Positions 52,345-60,553 of a DNA stretch of 64,000 nucleotides are shown one piece after another. The position numbers and the translations under genes are program-made. The notes beneath the pieces are model-generated. The model worked only from the letters and a program-made list of their open reading frames with translations. It made no database searches and had not been told where the DNA came from. Location: assembly GCF_020165495.1 (NCBI RefSeq), contig NZ_JAIUIE010000012.1, forward strand, positions 87,746 to 151,745, read 5' to 3'. This stretch comes from Mesorhizobium sp. BR1-1-16 (GTDB taxonomy: Bacteria > Pseudomonadota > Alphaproteobacteria > Rhizobiales > Kaistiaceae). The first letter of the stretch is position 1. Each line of letters starts with the position of its first letter.

Positions 52345-53342
52345 GCATTCTGGTCACGGGCGCGAGCGGCTTCGTCGGCCTCAACATCGTCGAGCAACTG
52401 CTGCGAGCGGGCGAACAGGTGGTGGCACTCGCCGACCGGCCGCTGCCGCCGATCGCCGCCTTCACCTTTTCGGAACTGCCGGGGCGGCTCACCAATATCT
52501 GCGCGGATATTCGCCATCAGGACGGCATCCGCCGCATCCTGGCCGAGCAGCAGGTGACGCGCGTGCTGCATGCCGCCGCGATCACCTCGAATGTCGCGCG
52601 CGAGCGGACCGAGAGCGGCCTCGTCGTCGGCGTCAACATGGCTGGCCTTGCTGCTGTCGCCGCCGCCAGCGCCGCGCATGGCGTCGAGCGGTTCGTGTTC
52701 GTCTCGTCCAATGCGATCTTCGGCGGCGGCACGCCGGATTACGCGATGCTCGACGAGGACTGGCCGAAGGATCCCGGCAATCTCTACGCCCTCTCGAAAT
52801 GGACCGGCGAGATGATCCTCGACAAGATCGGCAAGGCCACCGGCCTCGACTGGGTCGCCGGCCGCCTCGCCGGCGTGTTCGGCCCCTGGGAATATCGCAC
52901 CGGCATCCGCGACACGATGAACCCCGTCTTCCAGGCGAACGGCCTCGCCCTCGCCGGTCTTCCCGCCTTTCTCCCCCGCCCCGGCCGCAGCAACTGGCAT
53001 TTTTCGCGCGACGCCGCGGCATCGCTGATCACGCTGCTGACCGCCCCGTCCCATCGCCACGCGATCTACAATCTCGGCACGCCCTTCACCTGGTCGATCG
53101 GCGACTGGTGCGAACGGCTCGCCGGCCGCTTCCCGGCCTTTCGCTACCAGATCGGCGGCGCGCCCGGCGAGGCGACCGAGATCAACCTCTATGGCGATCA
53201 TGACGGCGGCATTCTATCCTGGCAGCGCTTCGCCGAGGAGTTCGGCCCGACCGGCAGCCATGATCTCGACGCCGCCTTCGATCATCTGATGGCCTGGCAC
53301 GCCACGCATCAGTCCTTCGGCCTCGAGCGGAGCAGCGCATGA
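52341..53342 (+). CDS. NAD-dependent epimerase/dehydratase family protein
   Basis: The 333-residue extended SDR starts MSILVTGASGFVGLNIVEQLL (Rossmann). It carries VLHAAAITSNVARE, FVSSNAIFGGG (Ser) and the catalytic Tyr-x3-Lys as YALSK. FGPWEYRTGIRDTMNP marks the sugar-nucleotide-epimerase-like second domain. In this operon an alcohol or sugar oxidation is likely; the substrate is not evident. Its start overlaps the GntR gene, and its stop overlaps the esterase gene. Confidence 0.88.
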   Translation: MSILVTGASGFVGLNIVEQLLRAGEQVVALADRPLPPIAAFTFSELPGRLTNICADIRHQDGIRRILAEQQVTRVLHAAAITSNVARERTESGLVVGVNMAGLAAVAAASAAHGVERFVFVSSNAIFGGGTPDYAMLDEDWPKDPGNLYALSKWTGEMILDKIGKATGLDWVAGRLAGVFGPWEYRTGIRDTMNPVFQANGLALAGLPAFLPRPGRSNWHFSRDAAASLITLLTAPSHRHAIYNLGTPFTWSIGDWCERLAGRFPAFRYQIGGAPGEATEINLYGDHDGGILSWQRFAEEFGPTGSHDLDAAFDHLMAWHATHQSFGLERSSA

Positions 53343-54205
53343 CCCTCGTCTATCGCGATTACGATCAGGACGGCCTCGACAAGCAATATGAGCGGCTCGT
53401 CGCCGACGACAGCTATGCGATCTTCGATCGCTGGCGCGCCCGCAGCGATGCCAGCGCCGAGACCCGGCCAGTCATGCTCGACATTCCCTATGGCCCCGCG
53501 CCGACGGAAAAACTCGATGTTTTCCCGGCTAAGGACCCGGATGCGCCTGTTCTCATCTATATCCATGGCGGCTACTGGATCTGGAAGGACAAGGCAGATT
53601 TCCGCTTCGTCGCCGAGGGCGTGGTCGATGCCGGCGCGACGCTCGTCGTCATCAATTATGCGCTGACGCCGGACCGTGACATGGATGAGATCGTGCGCCA
53701 GGTGCGCAGCGCCGTCGCCTTTGTCTGGAAGAATGCCGGCACCAATATTCCCGGCGATCAGGACCGCCTCTTCCTGTCGGGCCATTCCGCCGGCGGCCAT
53801 TTGACCGCCATCGCCGCCGCGACCGACTGGCCCGCCTTCGATGCTGAATTGCCGGCCGGGATCGTCGCCGGCGGCATCGCCATCTCCGGTCTCTATGATC
53901 TCGAGCCGATCCGCCTCTGCTATTTGAACGAGACCGTCGGCCTCGACGCCGCGATGGCCCACCGCAACAGCCCGCTCCACGCCATCCGCCCGGCGATGCC
54001 GCCGCTCACCCTCGTCGTCGGCGGCGCCGAATCCGACGAGTTCAAGCGCCAGCAGCAGAGTTTTGCCGAAGCGCTCGCCGCCGCCGGCAACACCGCCGTT
54101 TCGGAAGAGGTCGCCGGCCTGCACCATTTCGCCGTCATCGAGACGATCGCCGACCACGGCAGCCAGTTGCAGCGCGCGGTGCTCAGCCGCATCGGGCTCG
54201 GCTGA
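53339..54205 (+). CDS. Alpha/beta hydrolase (esterase/formamidase-like)
   Basis: The 288-residue protein has the oxyanion-hole motif YIHGGYWIWKDKADF, the nucleophile elbow LSGHSAGGHLTAIAA (catalytic Ser), and a likely catalytic His in GLHHFAVIETIADHGSQL. The layout matches hormone-sensitive-lipase-like and arylformamidase enzymes that cleave small esters or formamides. It is the last of the overlapped hydantoinase operon genes. It may release a carboxylate side product; this is inferred. Confidence 0.88.
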   Translation: MTLVYRDYDQDGLDKQYERLVADDSYAIFDRWRARSDASAETRPVMLDIPYGPAPTEKLDVFPAKDPDAPVLIYIHGGYWIWKDKADFRFVAEGVVDAGATLVVINYALTPDRDMDEIVRQVRSAVAFVWKNAGTNIPGDQDRLFLSGHSAGGHLTAIAAATDWPAFDAELPAGIVAGGIAISGLYDLEPIRLCYLNETVGLDAAMAHRNSPLHAIRPAMPPLTLVVGGAESDEFKRQQQSFAEALAAAGNTAVSEEVAGLHHFAVIETIADHGSQLQRAVLSRIGLG

Positions 54206-54311
54206 GGCGCGGCGACCGCGCACGGACCAGGGCCGATGGCGCACTGCGGGCGCCGGCCGATTCTGGAGTAGACTGCCCCTCCTGACGCGACCAACCGCAG
54301 AAAGGGACGCC

Positions 54312-54572
54312 ATGACCCCGATGAAACGCATCTTCCCTGTCCGCGCGACCGGCGCGAAGGCGACAGGCGTATCGGCGACCGGGGCTTCAGCGCTCGGCGC
54401 ATCGGCGACCGGGTCGGCCGCGATCGGTGCGCTGGCGATTGGCGCGCTGGCCATCGGCGCCGTTGCCGTCGGTGCCCTCGCCATCGGCCGCCTGCGCATC
54501 CGCAAGGCGCGCATCGACACGCTCTCGGTCGGAACGCTGACCGTCGACCGCCTCGAAATCCGCCAGCGCTGA
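54312..54572 (+). CDS. Period-5 AIGAL-repeat protein
   Basis: The 86-residue protein (GGGACG upstream of the ATG) is almost entirely a five-residue repeat. ATGAK, ATGVS, ATGAS, ALGAS, ATGSA, AIGAL, AIGAL, AIGAV, AVGAL and AIGRL run in order from residue 12. Degenerate turns RIRKA, RIDTL, SVGTL, TVDRL and EIRQR follow. This strict Gly/Ala and aliphatic pattern predicts a small right-handed beta-helix like pentapeptide-repeat proteins. It has no signal peptide or catalytic residues. The gene is alone between the hydantoinase operon and a P-loop protein. Confidence 0.7.
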   Translation: MTPMKRIFPVRATGAKATGVSATGASALGASATGSAAIGALAIGALAIGAVAVGALAIGRLRIRKARIDTLSVGTLTVDRLEIRQR

Positions 54573-54725
54573 CAGCGGCTCAACGAGCCTCGGGCGCCGC
54601 AGCCCGCTGAACGCCACGACCATCCCGATGTCAGGCCAGGCGCGCGAGCCCGGCCGTGACAGCGTCGCCATGGCGGGACAACGACCCCGAACGACGCCAC
54701 TATCGGCCCCAACAACGAGACGACA

Positions 54726-55244
54726 ATGGGCGTCAGGAATTATCTCATCGAAGGCGGCTCCGGCAGCGGCAAGACTGCCGTCGCCACCGAACTGGGGCGG
54801 CGCGGCCATCACGCCGTGCATGGCGACCGGACATTGGCCTATCAGGGCGATCCCGTCACCAGCGCAAGGCTGGACCTGCGCGTGCTTGCGCAGCATGGCG
54901 GCGACCCGGATTTCATCTCCCGCCACCACATCTGGGATGAAGGCCGCGTCCGAGCCCTCGCCGCCGACCAGACCCACGCCGCCACCTTCTTCTGCGGCGG
55001 CGCACGCAACACCAAAAACTTCATCACCCTCTTCGACGCCGTCTTCGTCCTCGAAATCGACCTCGCAACCCTGAACCGCCGCCTCGACGGCAGGCCCGGC
55101 GAATGGGGCTCGGAACCCGCCGAACGCGCCCTGATCCTCCACCAGCACCAGACCCGGGAAAACCTCCCCGAAAACGCGATCCCCATCGACGCGACCAAAC
55201 CGATCACCGAAGTCGTCGACGAAATCCTGAGGCGCTGCGGCTGA
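54726..55244 (+). CDS. P-loop NTPase / nucleoside-kinase-like protein
   Basis: The 172-residue protein starts MGVRNYLIEGGSGSGKTAVATELGRRGH with Walker A GGSGSGKT (10-17). It has the short length of an adenylate/nucleoside-kinase-like protein. FDAVFVLEIDLATLNRRLDGRPGEWGS resembles the lid-side part of dephospho-CoA or shikimate kinases, and IDATKPITEVVDEIL ends it. It probably phosphorylates a small metabolite or acts as an ATPase; the ligand is unknown. It is separated from neighbours by 150 nt or more. Confidence 0.78.
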   Translation: MGVRNYLIEGGSGSGKTAVATELGRRGHHAVHGDRTLAYQGDPVTSARLDLRVLAQHGGDPDFISRHHIWDEGRVRALAADQTHAATFFCGGARNTKNFITLFDAVFVLEIDLATLNRRLDGRPGEWGSEPAERALILHQHQTRENLPENAIPIDATKPITEVVDEILRRCG

Positions 55245-55315
55245 CAGGCGCGGAAAGGAAGTCAGGTCCAGGACGATCGACATCCGCGACTCACGTCGAG
55301 TCCCGCCTCCCCCTT

Positions 55316-55481
55316 CTGTCATTGCCGGGCTTGACCCGGCAATCCAGTCTTTTGGCGTGACGCGGTACCGACGCAAGAGAGAACGTGATGCGAGCCGGCT
55401 CGACTGAATGAGCGACCTGTCAGACTTTCCGCGATACGCGGAAGGAAGTCTGGATTGCCGGGTCAAGCCCGGCAATGACAG
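55316..55481. repeat. Inverted pair of intergenic palindromes (copy 3)
   Basis: Unit one at 55316-55350 (CTGTCATTGCCGGGCTTGAC onward) and its exact inverse at 55447-55481 are identical over 35 bases after complementation, with a 96-bp centre. The unit closely matches that at 42544 and 42594 and the second unit at 30538. Confidence 0.9.
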
Positions 55482-55630
55482 AAGAACGAGAAACGACCAC
55501 CGGCCTCGTGCCCGGCCCGATGTCGATCCACCTGAGAGCCGGATCACACGACCCCCAGCGCACCCGCGCGATCACGGCCGCCGAGCGACGCCCCAAGCCT
55601 TCGCGGGAAACGACCACAATAGCCCCACCG

Positions 55631-55722
55631 CCGTCATGGCCGGGCTCGTCCCGGCCATCCACGTCTTCCTCACGACCGCCCAAGCAAGTCGTGGATGCCC
55701 GGGACAAGCCCGGGCAGGACGG
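55631..55722. repeat. Inverted pair of intergenic palindromes (divergent copy 4)
   Basis: Unit one at 55631-55667 has the core GGCCGGGCTCGTCCCGGCC. The inverted unit at 55686-55722 has GCCCGGGACAAGCCCGGGC. The layout equals copies 1-3 but the core differs (CTCGTC in place of CTTGAC), so this is a second subfamily. Confidence 0.8.
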
Positions 55723-56112
55723 GCGGGGGATTGCGGACGGGCGGTAGGTGGAAAGGGCGACCGATGTGCGGAAAACGACCGTATTCTGGGCATTTTCAGT
55801 ACAACTGCGTCGCAGCCCGCTTCGTGCCAGAATCTGCCGTTTGCTGCGGCAGCGCCCGATGTCGGAATTGGGGTGGGTAGCGGACCGACCGGCTTTGGAT
55901 CAGCGGGGGGGAGAAGCAGACATAAGCGGATTGGCATCTTGGAACTGGCAGCGAAAAGTCAGCGATGAGGTAGGGAGTAACCAAAAGCCGCCGTATACAC
56001 GCCGCTCGAAATTGCGCTGCGGATTATGGGTTGACCGGAGCCAGATTTGCAGGAGAAGCGAAGTCTTTGCTATCGAGTACCACTGGTTGAAGAACGGGAG
56101 GCTAGCGACGCG

Positions 56113-57993
56113 ATGAGAAACCCTTTTCGGAGCAATGCCCCTGTAAAGTCAAACACTGTCAGCCCCGAGGATTCTGCTCCTGTAACCTCTCTCGCGATCG
56201 AGCCGCAAAGCCACCTCGAAAAGTATCTTGCCTACTACGTCGGACGGTTAAGACCGGGGTATGCCGTCCTGGTGGCCGGCGAATGGGGAGCGGGCAAAAC
56301 CCATCAGGTCCGGCGCGCCCTTCCTGATACGCATGCCCACTACATCAGTCTCTTCGGCCTCAACACGTCCGGCGAGATTGAAGCAGAGATTTTTACTAAG
56401 ATGTTCCCTAAGGCTTCGGCGGTGAGGCGCTTTGCCGAGAAAATGGACAGCACGTCTGTAGGCATCCCGGTTCTTGGATCTCTAGGGACCGGAGGGCTAG
56501 CGAGCCTTCTGACTGGCCAATTCATCAAGAATGAGGTCGATAGTTCACGCGCACTCATCCTGGACGACCTTGAGCGGTGCACCGTGGACAACCCGGTACT
56601 GCTCGGAATGATCAATCGATACGTTGAACATCACGGCTGCAGAGTGATCGTCATCGCGCACGATCGTAAGGTAGTCGAGACCTTCGCGGATGCCAAGGAG
56701 AAGGTTTTCGGTCAAACCCTCCACGTGGAACCAAATGTCGATGCGGCCTTCGCGGAATTCGTTGACCTGTTCAAGGATCCACTGAAGCCGGACAAGCTTG
56801 GCGCGCATCGGCTAGAGGTGCTGTTCACGTTCAGGGAATCAGGAACGGCTTCTCTGCGAATACTCCGTCATGTCGTTGAGGATGTCGGTCGTCTCGCCGA
56901 TGCTCTAGAGGATCGACATTTTGAGAATCACATGGCGATGGTTGAACTGGTCCGCCTTTTTTCAGCTCTGGCGATCGAAGCAAGAACGAACAAGCTAAAG
57001 CGCGAAGACCTCTATAGGAGAAAGGAAAAGATATTTTCGTATCGAATGGATGCGGCGCGCGCGAAAGCGGCGGGACCCCCGCAACCTCGACTAAACGAGG
57101 CTGCCGACAGATACGCCTCTATCGACATCGGAAGCACATTACTGAGCGATGACGTGTTGGCAGAAATGCTATTTGATGGACGCTTCACGGTTGAGCACAT
57201 CCGAACGTCATTGAACAACAGCGCCTATTTTCTCGAGAAAAAGGCTGCGCCGCCTTGGCAAATTGTCGGCAGCTTTGACAAGCTCGATGATGAATACAGC
57301 GATCCCGCACTTGCACGAATGAACGAGCAGTTCGAGAAGCGTCAGGTGACAGACTCCGGTGAGTTCCTGCACATTGTTGCTCTGAAGATGATGATTGCAT
57401 CTCGTGGTGTCCTTGACATCACTTCTAAGGAGATCGCCGATGCCGCCAAGGACTACATCGATGATCTAGTTACAGCAAAGCGGCTGCCGCCGCGAAAGGC
57501 CGGCTCGATGTGGGTCGACGAGTTCAAGGAAGCATCCGGCGGCGTGACGTATTGGGTCGCTGATTCCTATCGAGCGGATTTCCAGGGTGTTTTCGAGTAC
57601 CTCGTCAAGGCTCGCACGGAGGCTCTAGCCGACACTCTCCCTGGCAGAGTTCCAGCGTTGCTGGAAGTCGTCAAAGCGGATGGACAAAAGTTCTTCGATA
57701 CGGTTTGCCATAGCCGAAACGCGACTTTGGAATACGTGGACCTTCCCATCTTTGCTTACGTGGATCCGGCAGCGTTCGTGGATGCGTGGCTGGACTCTCC
57801 GAAGACGGGTTGGTACTGGATCGGCAATGCACTGAAAGAACGAAACAAGGCACTGACGCAATATCCTGCTTTGGCTTCCGAAAGTGCGTGGTATCCTCAA
57901 GTCCACGAAGAACTGCTGCGGCGAGCGCAAAGTCAGGAAGGACTGGCAAGAATTCGTTTAGAGCGCGCTGCGGAATTGATGGGCAACGCCTAG
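56113..57993 (+). CDS. KAP-family P-loop NTPase, probable acquired gene
   Basis: The 626-residue protein has Walker A GEWGAGKT (56-63) and Walker B ALILDDLERC (147-156), followed by VIVIAHDR (178-185). This arrangement is typical of KAP NTPases. The segment VGIPVLGSLGTGGLASLLTG (116-135), between Walker A and B where KAP proteins carry membrane helices, is only mildly hydrophobic, so it may be soluble or weakly membrane-bound. The C-terminal 300 residues match nothing I know. Codon and base use are visibly more AT-rich than all neighbours. Some KAP proteins act in phage defence or plasmid maintenance. The start at MRNPFRSN follows GGGAGG; a TTG 22 codons earlier is possible. Confidence 0.8.
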   Translation: MRNPFRSNAPVKSNTVSPEDSAPVTSLAIEPQSHLEKYLAYYVGRLRPGYAVLVAGEWGAGKTHQVRRALPDTHAHYISLFGLNTSGEIEAEIFTKMFPKASAVRRFAEKMDSTSVGIPVLGSLGTGGLASLLTGQFIKNEVDSSRALILDDLERCTVDNPVLLGMINRYVEHHGCRVIVIAHDRKVVETFADAKEKVFGQTLHVEPNVDAAFAEFVDLFKDPLKPDKLGAHRLEVLFTFRESGTASLRILRHVVEDVGRLADALEDRHFENHMAMVELVRLFSALAIEARTNKLKREDLYRRKEKIFSYRMDAARAKAAGPPQPRLNEAADRYASIDIGSTLLSDDVLAEMLFDGRFTVEHIRTSLNNSAYFLEKKAAPPWQIVGSFDKLDDEYSDPALARMNEQFEKRQVTDSGEFLHIVALKMMIASRGVLDITSKEIADAAKDYIDDLVTAKRLPPRKAGSMWVDEFKEASGGVTYWVADSYRADFQGVFEYLVKARTEALADTLPGRVPALLEVVKADGQKFFDTVCHSRNATLEYVDLPIFAYVDPAAFVDAWLDSPKTGWYWIGNALKERNKALTQYPALASESAWYPQVHEELLRRAQSQEGLARIRLERAAELMGNA

Positions 57994-58397
57994 GCTGCCT
58001 CTGTCGCTTGATTGGCGGCAGCTCCTATCTAGTGAGCGAAACCTCTGAACGACCGCAATAGGGTCGCAAGCGGACTTGAGCAGATCACAGACATAATGGT
58101 CGGCTTGGGCCCGGGGCCCATCCTTTCTGTCTCCAAAACGAACAATGTCCAACCATCGACAAACGCCACTCGCGAACCCAGCAAAATGCTAACCAGCTGG
58201 CCGGCTACCCTGCCGGATTTCAAGTGCTCGGATAACGTCAGCGGATCGCGGTATCCAACGCTCCCCTACACGGCCAGCCTCCTCCCCCTCCCCCTGAACG
58301 CCAGATAAACACCGCCTTCAGCATCCGTTCCGCCGGGCCTCTCTAGAACGGACCTCATCGACAGCGCGGCTGTGGCCGCAGATGAAGGAGAGGTTCC
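57994..58397. other. Non-coding stretch between the NTPase and curli genes
   Basis: No gene is seen in these 404 bp. A 6-bp stem (GCTGCC at 57994-57999 and GGCAGC at 58017-58022) follows the NTPase stop and may end transcription; no T-run is present. The first 250 bp keep the AT-richer composition, while the last 140 bp return to high GC and lead into the curli gene, ending in GAAGGAGAGG before its ATG. Confidence 0.6.
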
Positions 58398-58847
58398 ATG
58401 ATCCGCTCGAACGTTCTCGGCGCCGTTGTTGCCGCGGCTCTCGCCACGGCCGGCCTTGCCGGTGCCGCCGCGCCGGCCTTCGCCAATGACCTCCGCATCG
58501 AGCAGTATGGCTGGGGGAATTCGTCCGGCGGCGCGCAGACCGGCTGGCAGAACCGCATCCGCGTTTATCAGGACGGCCGCTCCAATGGCGCGACGGCGCA
58601 TCAGACCGGCGCCAGCAATCTCTCGGCGATCGGCCAGCAGGGCTACGGAAATTCCGGCGCCACCTATCAGTATGGCAGCAGCAACGTCGCTGGCATCGGC
58701 CAGTTCGGCTCCGGCCACACCTCGATCCTGACGCAGGACGGCAATGGCAATATCGCCGCCGGCGTTCAGGTCGGCCATGGCTGCGCCGCCGACGTCAACC
58801 AGGGCGGCAATGGCAATGTCGCAGCCTTCGTCCAGGCCTGCGACTGA
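58398..58847 (+). CDS. csgA: Curlin-repeat amyloid subunit (CsgA-like)
   Basis: The 149-residue protein has a signal peptide (SNVLGAVVAAALATAGLAGA core, cleavage near Ala-Phe-Ala at about 29). Curlin-type strands follow with the Gln-x-Gly-x2-Asn pattern: QYGWGNS, QTGWQN, QDGRSN, QTGASN, QQGYGN, QYGSSN, QFGSGH, QDGNGN and NQGGNGN. It should assemble into extracellular curli-like fibres. A single Cys pair at the C-terminal end (HGCAADV, QACD) is unusual for curlins. It begins the cluster csgA-csgH-second curlin, with a strong AAGGAGAGG site. Confidence 0.88.
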   Translation: MIRSNVLGAVVAAALATAGLAGAAAPAFANDLRIEQYGWGNSSGGAQTGWQNRIRVYQDGRSNGATAHQTGASNLSAIGQQGYGNSGATYQYGSSNVAGIGQFGSGHTSILTQDGNGNIAAGVQVGHGCAADVNQGGNGNVAAFVQACD

Positions 58848-58925
58848 GCGGCGGCGGGCAAGGCCGACCGCGTCGGCCCGCGCCCCGCATTCCAGCATCC
58901 CGATCGCCAGACGAGGAGACGAGCC

Positions 58926-59327
58926 ATGACCAGCATGACAGGACGGATCGCCATCGCCGCCGTGATGACGCTCGGCGCGATGGCCGCCGGAGCGGCGGTG
59001 GCGGCGGCCGGCCGCGACGGCGGCGGAACAGCGGCCGGGCCGCTTGCCTGTTCGATCGGCGAGAGCCGTTCCGGCGGCCAGATCATCCTCGCGCCGAGCG
59101 TCCGCGCGGCGCGCGCCACGGATGGCAGCTACAGCCTCCGCGTCAGCGGCGGCGGCGGCGGCAATTCATCGACCATCCGCCAAGGCGGGGATTTCTCGCT
59201 TCCCCCCGGCGGAACGGCCGCGCTTGGCACCGTCAGCCTCAGCGGCGGCAACGCCACCTATGCCGTGACGCTCGACATCACGGCCGGCGCCGCCAGCGCG
59301 CGCTGCACGGCCACCATCGGCGGCTGA
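58926..59327 (+). CDS. csgH: Curli assembly chaperone CsgH
   Basis: The 133-residue protein has a long hydrophobic signal region (about 5-28, ending in Ala-rich sequence) and a small beta-sandwich. That part runs from ACSIGESRSGGQIILAPSVRA to ITAGAASARCTATIGG, with two Cys (about 42 and 127) that could form a disulfide. This is the CsgH fold of alphaproteobacterial curli systems, which keeps curlin subunits from forming fibres in the periplasm. It lies between two curlin genes, 78 nt and 45 nt from them. GAGGAGACGAGCC precedes the ATG. Confidence 0.85.
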   Translation: MTSMTGRIAIAAVMTLGAMAAGAAVAAAGRDGGGTAAGPLACSIGESRSGGQIILAPSVRAARATDGSYSLRVSGGGGGNSSTIRQGGDFSLPPGGTAALGTVSLSGGNATYAVTLDITAGAASARCTATIGG

Positions 59328-59372
59328 CCGCCCGCCGAGCCTCACAATCGCAGCATCAAAGGACATCGCGCC

Positions 59373-59786
59373 ATGTTTTCCAGCCTCAAGACCATCGCCA
59401 GCGTCGTTGCCCTCTCCGGCGCGATCGCCCTCCCCGCCGCGCCGGCTTTCGCCGGCGGCTCGATCGGCTTCACGCTGGCGCCGCGCACGGAACAAGACGC
59501 GCGCGTCATGGATTTCGGGCTCCGCGCCTATGCGCTCTATCAGGGGCTGAAGGGCGGCGGCGCGCGCATCGACCAGCGCGGACAGGGCAACACGGCCGGC
59601 GTCGCGCAGCAGGGCGTCGGCAATGTCGGCCTCGTCAGCCAGCGCGGCGACGGCCATGCTGCCGCGCTGCAGCAGTCCGGCAACGGCAATTCCTACGGCA
59701 TCTTCCAGTTTGGCCGGAACACCGAGACGCGCGTTGCGCAGGAGGGGAATAGCAATACCGGCGCGGCGTTCACCTTCGGCTGGTGA
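59373..59786 (+). CDS. Second curlin-repeat protein (CsgA/CsgB-like)
   Basis: The 137-residue protein has a signal peptide (LKTIASVVALSGAIALPAAPAFA, cleaved about 27), a spacer of about 40 residues (FTLAPRTEQDARVMDFGLRAYALYQG), then curlin strands: DQRGQGNTAGV, QQGVGNVGLV, QRGDGHAAAL, QQSGNGNSYGI, QFGRNTETRV and QEGNSNTGAAF. It is likely a minor subunit or nucleator, as CsgB is to CsgA, but the repeat alone cannot tell. It is the last curli gene; the next gene is convergent 13 nt away. Confidence 0.85.
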   Translation: MFSSLKTIASVVALSGAIALPAAPAFAGGSIGFTLAPRTEQDARVMDFGLRAYALYQGLKGGGARIDQRGQGNTAGVAQQGVGNVGLVSQRGDGHAAALQQSGNGNSYGIFQFGRNTETRVAQEGNSNTGAAFTFGW

Positions 59787-59799
59787 GCCGCCAAGCGCG

Positions 59800-60549
59800 T
59801 CACATCACGTCGCCGCCATTCACATTCAGCGTCGCGCCGAGGAAATAGCTGCCCTCGTCGCTCGCAAGCAGCACGGCGGCGCCGGTGAGTTCATCGACGC
59901 GGCCGAAACGGCCGATCGGCAGGCCCGCCGAAATCCGGGCGCGGATATCATCCGGAACGCCCGCGCTCATCGGCGTTTCGATGATGCCGGGCGCGATGGC
60001 GTTGACGGTCACGCCTTCACGGCCGACCTCATGCGCCAGCGCCTTCGTGAAGCCGATCAGCCCGGCCTTGGCGGCCACGTAATGCGTCAGTTCCGGGCCG
60101 CCCTTCAGCGCCAGCTGCGAGGCGATGCTGATGATGCGGCCGAAGCCGCGCGCGCGCATCGAAGGGAGAACGGCCTGCACGCAGAGAAATGCGCCGCGCA
60201 GATTGACCCCCATGACGCGATCCCATTCGGCCGCTGTCATCGCCGCGATCGGCACATCGCGCAGCACGCCGGCATTGTTGACGAGAATATCGACCGGGCC
60301 CAGCGCCCGAACGGCCCCTGCAAAGGCCGTGTTGACCGCCGCCTCGTCCGAGACATCGCAGGCAAAGGCCGCGGCATGTCCTCCCGCATCGCTGATTTCC
60401 GTCGCGACACGCTCGGCCACATCGCCATTTCGATCGAGCACCGCGACCCGCGCGCCCTCCTCGGCGAAACGGAGCGCGATGCCGCGGCCGATGCCACTCG
60501 CCGCGCCGGTGACGGCGGCGACGCGCCCTTCAAGCTTGCCCATTGTCAT
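59800..60549 (-). CDS. Short-chain dehydrogenase/reductase (FabG-like)
   Basis: The 249-residue SDR has VAAVTGAASGIGRGIALRF (Rossmann), VDILVNNAGVLRDVPI, RIISIASQLALKGG with the catalytic Ser, and HYVAAKAGLIGFTKALA with Tyr-x3-Lys. NAIAPGIIETPM marks the substrate loop. It probably interconverts a 3-hydroxy and 3-oxo acyl compound using NAD(P)H. Its start (MTMGKLEG) lies 4 nt after the stop of the 3-hydroxybutyrate dehydrogenase gene, so the two form one unit. Confidence 0.9.
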   Translation of the reverse strand: MTMGKLEGRVAAVTGAASGIGRGIALRFAEEGARVAVLDRNGDVAERVATEISDAGGHAAAFACDVSDEAAVNTAFAGAVRALGPVDILVNNAGVLRDVPIAAMTAAEWDRVMGVNLRGAFLCVQAVLPSMRARGFGRIISIASQLALKGGPELTHYVAAKAGLIGFTKALAHEVGREGVTVNAIAPGIIETPMSAGVPDDIRARISAGLPIGRFGRVDELTGAAVLLASDEGSYFLGATLNVNGGDVM

Positions 60550-60553
60550 GCGC

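Larger units (their letters stand above)
55245..56112. other. Non-coding stretch with two palindrome-pair elements and an AT-richer tail
   Basis: No gene was found in these 868 bp. The first part (to about 55480) and the middle (55631-55722) are repeat elements listed separately. From about 55740 to 56112 the base composition shifts toward A/T and resembles the following NTPase gene, suggesting the acquired segment begins here. No integrase, transposase or direct repeats bounding it were seen. Confidence 0.6.

Noticed and set aside
55316..55722. CRISPR array
   Set aside because: The repeated units are palindromic, occur as inverted pairs, differ in core sequence, and have spacing from 19 to 150 bp rather than regular spacers; no cas gene is near.
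55245..58397. Complete genomic island with integrase and tRNA attachment site
   Set aside because: Composition supports foreign origin of the NTPase gene, but no tRNA, integrase, transposase or flanking direct repeats were found.
58266..58898. 210-codon minus-strand frame opposite the curlin gene
   Set aside because: Its apparent repeats are the antisense reading of the curlin repeats.
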